This document shows positions 8,090-16,350 of a DNA stretch of 64,000 nucleotides, one piece after another; positions within the stretch are counted from its first letter, which is position 1; each line of letters opens with the position of its first letter. The stretch lies in NCBI GenBank assembly GCA_964611345.1, contig CAZSYU010000013.1, forward strand, positions 5,279 through 69,278, written 5' to 3'. The position numbers and the translations under genes were made by a program. Source of the stretch: JALZVT01 sp964611345 (GTDB lineage Bacteria > Pseudomonadota > Gammaproteobacteria > Pseudomonadales > Azotimanducaceae). Below the pieces are notes generated by a model. That model saw nothing but the letters and a program-made list of their open reading frames with translations, was not told where the DNA came from and ran no database searches.

Positions 8090-10195
8090 TTAAGCAGTCT
8101 TTTCGACCGACTCTCTAACAATCTCTCCACCAAGCAGCTCTCTCAACACAAAAGCGTACTCTTCGGCAACTTCGTGCAGTGAATCGAAGCGCCCTGATTT
8201 ACCACTGTGACCAGCACCCATGTTGGTTTTTAATAGCAAGGTGTTGGTATCCGTTTTTAGGTGTCGTAGTTTCGCAACGTACTTTGCGGGCTCCCAATAA
8301 GTAACCCTCGGATCATGCAAACCTGCGGTCACCAGCATGGGTGGGTAAGCGCCCCGTCGTAACTGGTCGTAGGGCGAATAGCTGCGAATAAATTCGAACG
8401 CTACTTGGTCTTCGAGCGGATTACCCCATTCTGGCCATTCCATTGGTGTTAGTGGCAAATCGGCGTCACACATCGTGTTTAGTACGTCGACGAATGGCAC
8501 GTGGGATACCACAGCCCCCCACAGCTCCGGCGCTTGGTTCACCACGGCTCCCATCAATTCGCCACCGGCACTGCCCCCCGCGATCGCAATGCGACCGGCG
8601 GAGCTCAGCCCTGAATCGATAAGCCCGCGTGCAACATCGACAAAGTCGTTAAAGGTGTTCGTTCGATGTGCCAGTTTGCCCGCTTCGTACCAGTGATAGC
8701 CGAGATCGTCGCCGCCGCGTATGTGGGCAATGGCGAACACAAACCCGCGATCGAGTAATGACAGGCGTGACGTTGAAAAGCCCGGTGGAATGGCGCTGCC
8801 GTATGCGCCGTAGCCATACAGGTAAAGCGGGGTTTTTGAGTCTACCGCGGTATCTTTTCTTCGTACCAGACTGACGGGCACTGCTGCACCATCGCGAGCC
8901 GTTATCATCTTGCGTTCGCTGACATAGGCCTGCGCATCATAGCCACTCGGAATCTCTTGCACTTTGCGAGTAAAGAGCTTTCGTGTTTGTGGGTTGTAAT
9001 CCCATACGGTGGTGGGCGTCACCATCGAGTTGTAACCAATACGCAACAGCTCGCAGTGGGAGTTCGCGTTGGTGCCGACGCCAGCGCTGTAAGTCGGTTC
9101 GGGAAACTCAATGTAGTGCTGGTTATTGTCATTGTCGATCAGCCGGATCTGATCGAGGCCCTGAACTCGCTCTTCGACCACTAACAGGTTGTCGAAGCAG
9201 ACGAAATCTGTGAGGTAGTGGTCATCGCTACCATCGATGACGCTTTGCCAATTGCTCTGTTCGGGTGCACTTATTGGCGCCTTCACAAGGCGAAAATTTT
9301 TATGGGTGTCGTTGCTGAGAATGTAGAAGTGCTCGCCGCGATGATCAATGTCGTATTCGTGACCCGTTGTTCGGGGGGTAATCAGCTGTGGCTCTGCGCT
9401 CGGGTTGTTGCTGGGAAGCACGCGCAATTCAGAGGTAATGTGGTCACCACTGGTGATCACGATGTAGGCGTCGGACTGGGTAGTGGAGACGTCTACGAAG
9501 AAACTATCATCGCTTTCGGTATAAACGGCAACGTCATCTGCGCCTGATTCACCCAGTGTGTGGCGCTTGACCACGTAAGGGCGCCATTGCTCTGATAGCA
9601 AGGTGTAAAACAGGGTGTTGTTGTCTGCCGCCCAAGTGACACTGCCGCCGGTGTTGTCGATCTGATCATCCAGCTGCGTATCACTGAACAGATCTCTGAT
9701 TCTAATGGAGTAACGCTCGCCGCCACTGGTATCAACGCAATACGCCAGAAACTGTCCGCTCGTGCTAATACTCATACCGCCCAGGCGGAAAAATTCAGCG
9801 TCGTCTGCGAGGGCAGGTTCATCGAGAAAGCATACTTCTGCCTGTGGTGTATCAACCGGCCAGCGCCACCAGGTGCGGTATTGCGCGCCATGGGCAAAGC
9901 GCCATTGATACATCCAGCCGTCCTGTTGATAGGGCACACACGCATCATCCTGTGCTTGCCGGCCTTTTAGCTCTTCGAACAGTTTATCGGTTAACCCGGT
10001 CAGGGGTGCCATCTGCGTATCGAACCAGTCGTTCTCGGCGTTTAGATAGGCGAGGATTGCGGGGCTCTTGATCTCCGGGTAGCCGGGGTCGCGTAACCAC
10101 GCATAGTGATCTTCAACGCGGATGCCATGGTGCGTAAAACTATGCTTCTTGCGAGCGGCGATGGGGGGGTGATCGGGTTTAGAACGATTAGTCAT
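8090..10195 (-). CDS. ptrB: oligopeptidase B (S9A serine peptidase)
   Basis: A 701-residue cytoplasmic prolyl-oligopeptidase-family enzyme that cleaves short peptides after basic residues. N-terminal family signature is HHGIRVEDHYAWLRDP, followed by the beta-propeller and the alpha/beta hydrolase domain. The catalytic triad is visible: Ser in IAGGSAGGELMGAVVNQAP, Asp in VTAGLHDPRV, His in NMGAGHSGKSGR. Length agrees with E. coli PtrB. The start ATG 10195 (MTNRSKPDHPP) is preceded by CGGAG at 5 bases; the frame is open further upstream but without a comparable ribosome-binding site. It is transcribed divergently from creD across a 166-base spacer holding two inverted repeats. Confidence 0.93.
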   Translation of the reverse strand: MTNRSKPDHPPIAARKKHSFTHHGIRVEDHYAWLRDPGYPEIKSPAILAYLNAENDWFDTQMAPLTGLTDKLFEELKGRQAQDDACVPYQQDGWMYQWRFAHGAQYRTWWRWPVDTPQAEVCFLDEPALADDAEFFRLGGMSISTSGQFLAYCVDTSGGERYSIRIRDLFSDTQLDDQIDNTGGSVTWAADNNTLFYTLLSEQWRPYVVKRHTLGESGADDVAVYTESDDSFFVDVSTTQSDAYIVITSGDHITSELRVLPSNNPSAEPQLITPRTTGHEYDIDHRGEHFYILSNDTHKNFRLVKAPISAPEQSNWQSVIDGSDDHYLTDFVCFDNLLVVEERVQGLDQIRLIDNDNNQHYIEFPEPTYSAGVGTNANSHCELLRIGYNSMVTPTTVWDYNPQTRKLFTRKVQEIPSGYDAQAYVSERKMITARDGAAVPVSLVRRKDTAVDSKTPLYLYGYGAYGSAIPPGFSTSRLSLLDRGFVFAIAHIRGGDDLGYHWYEAGKLAHRTNTFNDFVDVARGLIDSGLSSAGRIAIAGGSAGGELMGAVVNQAPELWGAVVSHVPFVDVLNTMCDADLPLTPMEWPEWGNPLEDQVAFEFIRSYSPYDQLRRGAYPPMLVTAGLHDPRVTYWEPAKYVAKLRHLKTDTNTLLLKTNMGAGHSGKSGRFDSLHEVAEEYAFVLRELLGGEIVRESVEKTA

Positions 10196-10261
10196 TGAGC
10201 TCCGGGTAATACGGCTTTGTGTCATAACTGCGCTGCACAGTGCCAAAGCGGTGCAGAAGCC

Positions 10262-10313
10262 GACGCGATTTCGCGTCATGAGGGAGCATTTCACTTTAGA
10301 GCGTAGAAGTGAA
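10262..10313. promoter_or_regulatory. two inverted repeats between ptrB and creD
   Basis: GACGCGATTTCGCGTC (10262-10277) is a perfect 7+7 palindrome with a 2-base centre. Thirteen bases on, TTCACTT (10290-10296) is repeated in inverse orientation as AAGTGAA (10307-10313) with a 10-base spacer. Both lie in the 166-base divergent intergenic region, where operators would be expected. A direct TTCAC-N6-TTCAC CreB tag is not present. Function is inferred from position and symmetry only. Confidence 0.4.
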
Positions 10314-10361
10314 GCAACGCGGGCCGCACTCTGCAGGCTTACTAGTTTTTGAGGTGCCGTT

Positions 10362-11804
10362 ATGAGCACAGTTCGTTCTGCTATCACCCCAACCAAGTCG
10401 AGTGTGCGCGTTATACTGGTTGTTTTGTTGGGGCTCGCGTCCATTATTCCACTGGGAATTGTCGATGGCGTCGCCACTGAACGTCGTGGTTACTTCGATC
10501 AGGCCCGACACGAAGTCGCAGACAGCTGGGGCTTGCCGCAAGTGCTTACCGGTCCTGTGTTGGTAGTGCCGGTGGACTATGTGCCAACGGAGCCCGTTGG
10601 TGGCTGGGCGAGAAACGCGCAGGCAACCCGGGCGCAAAATCAAATTGTACGCAAGCACGTGGTGCTCTTGCCCGATGAGCTGGTGATTGACGGCGCTGTT
10701 GACTACGAGTTGCGAGAGCGTGCGATTTATCAAATTGCCCTGTTTGCTGCGGAAGTACACATCAGTGGTGCGTTTGCGAATCCGCGAGCGCGCGTAGAGG
10801 AATACTTGAGTTCACTGGGTAGCAACAAGGGCTTGGTAGATTTCTCTGGAGCCAAGCTTGTAATTGGCATTAGCGATCCCAGAGCGATTCGCCTGGGTAC
10901 CACGAAAAACGGTGCAACCCGGCCCCAGAGCATGATGTGGGGTGATTCAACAGGGGTGCTAGAGGCGGGCAGCCTGCAAGCTATTATAGGGGCCAGCGTA
11001 CAAGTGCCTGTGACCATCAAGGCCGCGTCGGAGGCCAACGAAACGACTCCGTTCGAGCTGCAATTGACCCTTGGCACCACCCAGCGGCTGGCAGTGAATG
11101 CGCTGGGAGGCAACACGCGGTTTACTCTGGCAAGCAGCTGGCCGCATCCAAGTTTTAATGGAGCGCACTCTCCCGTCCGTCGGGAGCTGTCAGCGGCTGG
11201 ATTTGACGCGGTGTGGGAGGTGCATGGTCTCGCACGAAATCTACCCGCCATCTGGGTGCACGAAGACCAGCCACGCTCGATGTCAGGTCAGCAAATGGGT
11301 GTCAGTTTTTATAACCCGGTTACTACGTACACGATCATTGATCGGGGTACTAAATATGGCCTGCTGTTTATCGCGCTCACTTTCCTCACCTTTTTGTGTT
11401 TCGAGCTGAGTGGAGGAACAGAGTTTCATGTTGTGCAGTACGCCGTGGTCAGTCTGGGTCTTATTATGTTTTACATGACGTTACTTGCCACCAGTGAGCA
11501 CCTGAATTTTGCGCTGAGCTATGTGCTGGCAACAACGCTGATAGTTGGGCTATTGGGAGCGTATACTTGGAGCATGACGAAGCGGCAAAAAAATCAGCGG
11601 GTACTCACAGCGACCATTGTTGGCGTGTTGCTGGGTTTGTATGTCACTCTGTTTGTGTTGTTGCAGCTTGAGGACTACGCCCTGGTGATGGGGACGATGT
11701 TGCTGCTTATCGGTCTGACCGCCCTTATGTATGCCACGAGAGATCTACACAAAGATCTGGCTGTTCCTGGCACCCGGCAAATGTCTGAGCTGGTGCAGGA
11801 ATAG
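10362..11804 (+). CDS. creD: CreD family inner-membrane protein
   Basis: A 480-residue protein with one N-terminal membrane segment (VILVVLLGLASIIPLGIVDG), a long periplasmic region beginning RRGYFDQARHEVADSWG...LTGPVLVVPV, and a cluster of C-terminal membrane helices containing SYVLATTLIVGLLGAY. The segments FYNPVTTYTIIDRGTKYGLLF and QYAVVSLGLIMFYMTLLATS are CreD hallmarks. In E. coli, CreD is the output protein of the CreBC two-component system and affects envelope stability and colicin E2 tolerance. No creA, creB or creC is next to it here, so regulation must come from elsewhere or differ. The SRAP gene starts one base after its stop, suggesting an operon. Confidence 0.88.
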   Translation: MSTVRSAITPTKSSVRVILVVLLGLASIIPLGIVDGVATERRGYFDQARHEVADSWGLPQVLTGPVLVVPVDYVPTEPVGGWARNAQATRAQNQIVRKHVVLLPDELVIDGAVDYELRERAIYQIALFAAEVHISGAFANPRARVEEYLSSLGSNKGLVDFSGAKLVIGISDPRAIRLGTTKNGATRPQSMMWGDSTGVLEAGSLQAIIGASVQVPVTIKAASEANETTPFELQLTLGTTQRLAVNALGGNTRFTLASSWPHPSFNGAHSPVRRELSAAGFDAVWEVHGLARNLPAIWVHEDQPRSMSGQQMGVSFYNPVTTYTIIDRGTKYGLLFIALTFLTFLCFELSGGTEFHVVQYAVVSLGLIMFYMTLLATSEHLNFALSYVLATTLIVGLLGAYTWSMTKRQKNQRVLTATIVGVLLGLYVTLFVLLQLEDYALVMGTMLLLIGLTALMYATRDLHKDLAVPGTRQMSELVQE

Positions 11805-11805
11805 T

Positions 11806-12576
11806 ATGTGCGGACGATTGAACGTGACTGCTGATCCGCTGGCGGCACTGCTCATGGAGGCCTTTGGCATTGCTGCAACGCCTGAAACAAACCACAACCT
11901 GGCTCCGAGTGAGCCATTGCTGGTGGTCCGAGCTGCACCCGCTGGCAACTACGAATCCAGAGTGATGCGCTGGTGGTTGACGCCCTCTTGGTCAAAGGAG
12001 CTGAACACTCGGTATGCGATGTTCAACGCCCGATCGGAGACGTTGGCGCAGAAGCGTGCGTTTGCGAAACCCTTTCGTAGCCAGCGTTGTTTGGTGCCGG
12101 TGACGGGCTATTACGAATGGCAAACCCGGCAGCGCGAAAAGCTGCCATTTTATGTTCGTGCAGCGCAGGATCAGGGCCTCATGTTGGCCGGTCTCTGGGA
12201 TAGCTGGACCAACCCGGCAACCGGCGAGCGTATTGACAGTTGCACCATTGTGACGAGCGCTGCGCATGACGACCTTCGAGCTCTGCATCACCGACAGCCC
12301 GTGTTTCTGAGCAGTGCCCAGGCCAAGGCTTGGCTTGAGCCTGATGTTGATCCCGCTAGTCTCATGCCCTTGTTTGCGCCGCACTTGCCTGTACCACTCG
12401 CGCTTGATCCGGTGTCGAGCTACGTGAACAATGCGCGGCAGAAAAGCTCACGAGCACTCGTGCCTATCGCGCCAACACTGCCTGTTGATCGGCACCTGGC
12501 AGATTTGCTCGCTAGTGAGGACGGGCGGACAAGGTCGCAAGTACCGCAGCACGGAGATTTTTTTGAGGACAGTTAA
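11806..12576 (+). CDS. yedK: SRAP domain protein (YedK/HMCES family)
   Basis: A 256-residue SRAP (SOS response-associated peptidase) protein that in characterised homologues forms a covalent thiazolidine crosslink with abasic sites in single-stranded DNA. The decisive feature is Cys2 right after the initiator (MCGRLNV), which fixes the start at ATG 11806; the frame is open upstream but Cys2 must be N-terminal. Other catalytic signatures are FNARSETL, GYYEWQ (glutamate) and the histidine in LHHRQPVFL, with glutamine where methionine is common. It follows creD by a single base, so the two are translated from one message. Confidence 0.92.
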   Translation: MCGRLNVTADPLAALLMEAFGIAATPETNHNLAPSEPLLVVRAAPAGNYESRVMRWWLTPSWSKELNTRYAMFNARSETLAQKRAFAKPFRSQRCLVPVTGYYEWQTRQREKLPFYVRAAQDQGLMLAGLWDSWTNPATGERIDSCTIVTSAAHDDLRALHHRQPVFLSSAQAKAWLEPDVDPASLMPLFAPHLPVPLALDPVSSYVNNARQKSSRALVPIAPTLPVDRHLADLLASEDGRTRSQVPQHGDFFEDS

Positions 12577-12599
12577 CAGATGTTCGCTGTAACACCACT

Positions 12600-13046
12600 A
12601 TGTTGATTGGTTCAGGACACTGGACCGGGCGCGGTCGCTTTTTGTATGAGGGGCAAAGTCTCGGTAGTGTTGTTGAGCTTAAGTTCGAAAGCATACGCGA
12701 CACTCATGGCGAACATCTGGAAGGGACGTTGCAACCTGAGGGTGGCGAAGCTCATGAGTTTGCGGTGCGTATTCTCGAAGATGAGACCGGAACTTTCACC
12801 GTGACTGCTGCGGGTATGAGTCCAAACCTTGTGGGTACGGCAAAACTCGAGAGTGAACCCCACCTTGCGATGTTATGGTCGGAAGACACAACGGCGATGG
12901 CCAGTGTGGCCTTGTTTTCTACAGGCCGTGGAGTGGGTTGCCGCGGCTTCTATCGTCGGCCGGTGGGGGTAGTTACCTGGGAACTCGTGCTGACGCCCAA
13001 CGTCCCTGTGAGGCGCGGTAACAACGTGGTGAGTTTGCGCCGCTAG
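12600..13046 (+). CDS. conserved-looking hypothetical protein
   Basis: A 148-residue soluble protein without membrane segments. It appears rich in beta structure (GSGHWTGRGRFLYEGQ, VTWELVLTP) and ends with basic residues. No motif I can name. The start ATG 12600 lacks a clear Shine-Dalgarno sequence; it lies 23 bases after the SRAP gene, which suggests translation from the same transcript. Codon use is like the neighbours. Convergent with the TetR gene (7 bases between stops). Confidence 0.65.
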   Translation: MLIGSGHWTGRGRFLYEGQSLGSVVELKFESIRDTHGEHLEGTLQPEGGEAHEFAVRILEDETGTFTVTAAGMSPNLVGTAKLESEPHLAMLWSEDTTAMASVALFSTGRGVGCRGFYRRPVGVVTWELVLTPNVPVRRGNNVVSLRR

Positions 13047-13053
13047 TGAGCCG

Positions 13054-13803
13054 CTAACGTAAATACGGCGTCACTGTGAGATTGATTTGCGCACTAATCG
13101 CACTGAGTATCTGCGGTTTACTCACTGATTCGTTCACCAAATATCGTATGAGTGTCGCATCCAGTAAGCTGTACAGCACGCCGGCGAGAGTATTGCTGTC
13201 AATGTGTGGATCGAGTTCGCCATCGGCCTGAGCACGCGCTAACAGATTGCAGCACTTGTTGAGCGCTTGCTCGTCAAGGAGCGCAACAAAGCAGCTATGG
13301 TGGGAAGTCACTTTGAGCAGTTCTGCACAAACCTCCTTCCAGAGGTGCCGTTCGTTAGCGGCCACCGCGTCAACGTAACCTTTTGCGAAGTCCCGCAGCT
13401 TGGTGGTTAGTGGGTCGTTGCTGTTGGCTGAATCGAAGGTTTGGCGGCGCAACTTCAATAGATCTCTGGCGAGTAGCTCTTGCAGTATCAGCCCTTTCGT
13501 TGGGAAATAGTTATACAACGTCTGGTATGACATTTTTGCGGCGGCGGCGATACCACGCATCTTGGTGTCTGCGTAGCCCTGGCTGTTGATGAGCTCCTGC
13601 GCGCAAACCAGGATGCGCTCGCGCGCTTGGGCCTTCTTTTGTTCTCGCAGAGACTGTTTCCGAGCAGACGCTGCGCCTCTGTCAGGCGTAGTTTTGGTCA
13701 GGGTGGCTGCCGGGCTGGGTTTAGACTCAGCCTGGGTGTCAGAGGTGGTGTCTGAAGTGTTGGCGGAACAGCTGTTGTGGCTACCGGAAGTAATTGTGGT
13801 CAT
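13054..13803 (-). CDS. TetR family transcriptional regulator
   Basis: A 249-residue regulator. After a Ser/Thr/Ala-rich N-terminal tail of about 60 residues, the helix-turn-helix domain reads ARERILVCAQELINSQGY followed by MRGIAAAAKMSYQTLYNYF, the classic TetR recognition pattern (YQTLYNYFPTKG). The C-terminal ligand-binding domain is helical with no recognisable specificity. The extended low-complexity N-terminal tail is longer than usual. AGGAAGG precedes ATG 13803. The nearest divergent gene is not immediate (the upstream 230 bases hold a terminator of the next minus-strand gene), so the target is unclear and may be its own promoter or a distant locus. Confidence 0.9.
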   Translation of the reverse strand: MTTITSGSHNSCSANTSDTTSDTQAESKPSPAATLTKTTPDRGAASARKQSLREQKKAQARERILVCAQELINSQGYADTKMRGIAAAAKMSYQTLYNYFPTKGLILQELLARDLLKLRRQTFDSANSNDPLTTKLRDFAKGYVDAVAANERHLWKEVCAELLKVTSHHSCFVALLDEQALNKCCNLLARAQADGELDPHIDSNTLAGVLYSLLDATLIRYLVNESVSKPQILSAISAQINLTVTPYLR

Positions 13804-13906
13804 GCGCCTTCCTATCCTTGCCTCGTGATCTTCCTTGCTGACGGCTGACGAACTTGCGGCGGTTAGGCGCTAAGTCCTAGGCTGTCAGGAAAAACTGGCC
13901 GGTAAA

Positions 13907-13924
13907 GCGTTAAAAAACTAACGC
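13907..13924. repeat. inverted repeat upstream of the TetR gene
   Basis: GCGTTA (13907-13912) and TAACGC (13919-13924) form a perfect 6+6 inverted repeat around AAAAAC, about 100 bases upstream of the TetR start. It could be an operator or part of a terminator; position is the only support. Confidence 0.3.
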
Positions 13925-13989
13925 CGTCACTTTATGAGGAATATGGCGGGACTGCAATCGGCTGGCTTGTGTTACGTCTGAGAATTTTC

Positions 13990-14021
13990 GCTAAAAAACC
14001 GACACCGGTGTCTATTTTAGC
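13990..14021 (-). terminator. rho-independent terminator after the Gln/Arg-rich gene
   Basis: Just downstream of the stop at 14035 on the minus strand the sequence forms GCTAAAA (14021-14015), the palindrome GACACCGGTGTC (14012-14001), and then GG followed by six T and AGC. The outer arms GCTAAAA and TTTTAGC also pair. Because the structure is nearly symmetric it may work in both directions. Confidence 0.65.
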
Positions 14022-14034
14022 CAGCGAACGCCGC

Positions 14035-15291
14035 TTAGCGGTGTTGCTGGGCGCTGTTGCGTTGTTGCTGTGCTCTGGGTTGGACCCTGGGCTGGCTGCT
14101 GCGCTGGTGCCTACGCTGCGACCTGGCCTGCTCGTTGCTGGCTCGCCCTTGCGCAGTGCCCAGGGTGCGGTTTGTACGTTGTTCGCGCGCATCCAGACGT
14201 TGCTGTTGGCGGAGTCGCTGTTGGCGAATTTGCTGCTCGCGGAGTTGCTGCTCGCGAAGCTGCTGGGCGTGGATTTGCTGCGCTCGCGCCTGTGCCTGCT
14301 GGGTGTGTTGTTGCAATGCCGCCTGGGCCGCCTGGGCCGCCTGATTGCGGAGCGCGTTAGCCGTTGAAGCCGTTGCTGGCGCGACTGGCGTGACAGCTTG
14401 TGGCGCCTCGGGGGTGCGGGTGATCGGCCGGTTAATGGACCCTATGCTCCCTATCCGGCCGCGGTTAAATGTCGTGCCGCCAAACCCTCTGTTGAAGCCG
14501 CTGCTAAATCCCAGGTGGCGACCGAAACGGTCGTAGCAATGGGCACTGTGTCGGTGGCCTGCGCCGTAGCTTTGGTTGAAGAAGGAACTGCTGCGTGGGT
14601 TGTTGAGCCAGAACCAATGTGCGGAGCGACCGCTGAAGCCGTTGCGATTAGCTAACCAGTCATAGGCCCGGTTGTCGGCGAGCGAGTTCGAGAAAGGCTG
14701 ATAGTTGGGGTCTTGACCGAAAGTGTAGCCGCGATCGACATAGCGCGAGGCGTAGTAGTCGCTGTTGTCACTGCGTGGTTCGAGCACAGCGGTGAGCGAC
14801 GTGATGCTAACGCGATCTTCGAATTGCAGACGCCATGACTTGTTGCTCTTGTGGGGCGCCTCGATCCGCAGCAAGCCCTGATTATCTGGCCCGGGCAGCG
14901 GCACCGGAGGCGTTACGTAGCGGCCAACTTTCAGACGCACTTCGCCGTTGTCGGTGCTGCTGGCTTCGAGTTCGACAGCACGCAAATTAAAGTCTTTGAT
15001 GTCTATGTAGGTGGTGTTGGTGATCAGAGTGCCGAGTTGTAGCTCACCATTTTTAAACCTTGCGTCCTGCAAGGGAACGTCAACGCGTAACACGTCCAGT
15101 TCCGCGTTCGCATCGGCGGCGGCTTTGGTGGGTGCAAGGAGAACGAATAGCGCCGTGAGTCCGAGTGCCAACGCCAACCAGAACGCCGCTGGACTAGCCG
15201 CTGGAGTAGAAAGAAATGAGCGCGTAACGAAAGCAGGTCGGGCAAAGATTGCCTGGAAATGTAACGCAGAATTTACAGTTGAGGTGGCCAC
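14035..15291 (-). CDS. exported hypothetical protein with Gln/Arg-rich tail
   Basis: A 418-residue protein starting at GTG 15291, with GGGAG 7 bases upstream. A hydrophobic segment FWLALALGLTALFVLLAP at residues about 37-54, ending in APTKAAADA, looks like a late signal peptide or anchor after an N-terminal extension. Residues 60-190 form a beta-rich domain (LRVDVPLQDARFKNGELQLG). A Gly/Asn/Phe/Arg-rich middle follows, then a C-terminal stretch of about 130 residues of Ala, Gln and Arg (REQQLREQQIRQQRLRQQQ) that is probably a long, strongly basic helix. I do not recognise the family. The biased tail keeps other frames open on both strands, but this frame has the ribosome-binding site, export segment and terminator. 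Confidence 0.7.
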   Translation of the reverse strand: MATSTVNSALHFQAIFARPAFVTRSFLSTPAASPAAFWLALALGLTALFVLLAPTKAAADANAELDVLRVDVPLQDARFKNGELQLGTLITNTTYIDIKDFNLRAVELEASSTDNGEVRLKVGRYVTPPVPLPGPDNQGLLRIEAPHKSNKSWRLQFEDRVSITSLTAVLEPRSDNSDYYASRYVDRGYTFGQDPNYQPFSNSLADNRAYDWLANRNGFSGRSAHWFWLNNPRSSSFFNQSYGAGHRHSAHCYDRFGRHLGFSSGFNRGFGGTTFNRGRIGSIGSINRPITRTPEAPQAVTPVAPATASTANALRNQAAQAAQAALQQHTQQAQARAQQIHAQQLREQQLREQQIRQQRLRQQQRLDAREQRTNRTLGTAQGRASNEQARSQRRHQRSSQPRVQPRAQQQRNSAQQHR

Positions 15292-15399
15292 TTTTGGTCT
15301 CCCGAATCGTCAGCGCCACCACAATATCCGATTGGCGCTGAACTCAAGATGAACCTTTGGGTGGGTCAGGTCAAACCGCGGCGGCACGAGGAGGTGCTG

Positions 15400-16236
15400 C
15401 TAGGAGGTGGAGCGTCCACCCAGTAGATGTGGCTTGTCGTCGTCGCCACCAACAGACCCTTGCTTATCTGCTTCGCCGCGTAAAGCGGCTTCGAGCATGG
15501 CGAGGCCGGATGTTTGTGAACCTGTTGGTGCCGTGGTCGCGTGTGCCTCTAGCTGATCGACACGGTCAGCCCAGTTTTGCAGTTCCGATTCCATCTCTTG
15601 CAGGCGCGACTTCAGTCGGTCAACCGTCGCGTCATCTGAGCCTGCGGTGACGTGTGGACCCGCAGCAAGGGCGGGCGATGCGGCGTTGGTTTCACCCATG
15701 AGTGACTGAGCTTTGAATTCGTGGATCGTGGATTCAGCCGAGTAGCCTTCACCGTTCTCCAGCTTGGCGTTGATCTTGCTTTGGGCAGCAATTTCATTGT
15801 TCAACTCGTCTATTTTGGTTTCAGCTTGCCCAGATTTTATCAGTAGTGCCTTGTTGCGCTGAAGCCATTTTGCTTGCTCGACTTGCAACTGCTCGACCTT
15901 TGCTTTGCGAATGCGCAGTGCCTCCGCCAGCTCGCTGGTGAGTGCGGTGGTTTCGTTTAATGCGGCGGTTAGTTCGCTAATCTCGCCCGACTTTTCGCGC
16001 AGCTCGTCCTCGGTCATTGGGATGCTTGCGGCTTCGGCGTCCAGGCGTTCTTCCAGTTGCTTCAGAGTGACACGCTCACCGGTTACTTTGAACTTGTTGT
16101 CCGAAAGAACGTTAACCCTCTGTTCCAGGCGTTCCACTTTATGCGACGAGATCAGGCCTGACAGCCATATTCCACCCAGGCAGCCGGTAAGGACGCCCAT
16201 GATGAATGAAGCAAAAGTGTATAGATCGATTTCCAT
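15400..16236 (-). CDS. membrane-anchored coiled-coil hypothetical protein
   Basis: A 278-residue protein with one N-terminal membrane segment (LYTFASFIMGVLTGCLGGIWLSGLI, residues about 5-29). A heptad-rich helical region from about residue 33 to 160 follows (KVERLEQRVNVLSDNKFK, LEERLDAEAASIPMTEDE). A second short coiled coil lies around residue 210 (VDRLKSRLQEMESELQNW), with a charged tail. The layout resembles YhcB-like or septal scaffolding proteins, but no signature is decisive. It stands alone between the Gln/Arg-rich gene and the glycosylase gene, all on the minus strand. Confidence 0.65.
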   Translation of the reverse strand: MEIDLYTFASFIMGVLTGCLGGIWLSGLISSHKVERLEQRVNVLSDNKFKVTGERVTLKQLEERLDAEAASIPMTEDELREKSGEISELTAALNETTALTSELAEALRIRKAKVEQLQVEQAKWLQRNKALLIKSGQAETKIDELNNEIAAQSKINAKLENGEGYSAESTIHEFKAQSLMGETNAASPALAAGPHVTAGSDDATVDRLKSRLQEMESELQNWADRVDQLEAHATTAPTGSQTSGLAMLEAALRGEADKQGSVGGDDDKPHLLGGRSTS

Positions 16237-16350
16237 GGACTAGTTCTCTGTCAGGGACCACTGTTTTAATGCGCTCACGGTAGCAACGCAACTCAACAGA
16301 CTGAACAAGCAGTTTGCAAGAATTTGTTCGGCATAGATGTGACGTTGTGC

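Noticed and set aside
10196..10361. CreB binding tag upstream of creD
   Set aside because: The TTCAC-N6-TTCAC direct repeat is absent; TTCAC occurs only as part of an inverted repeat.
14057..14360. Several Ala/Cys/Leu-rich open frames on the plus strand
   Set aside because: They mirror the Gln/Arg-rich tail of the minus-strand gene; open frames here follow from the low-complexity repeats.
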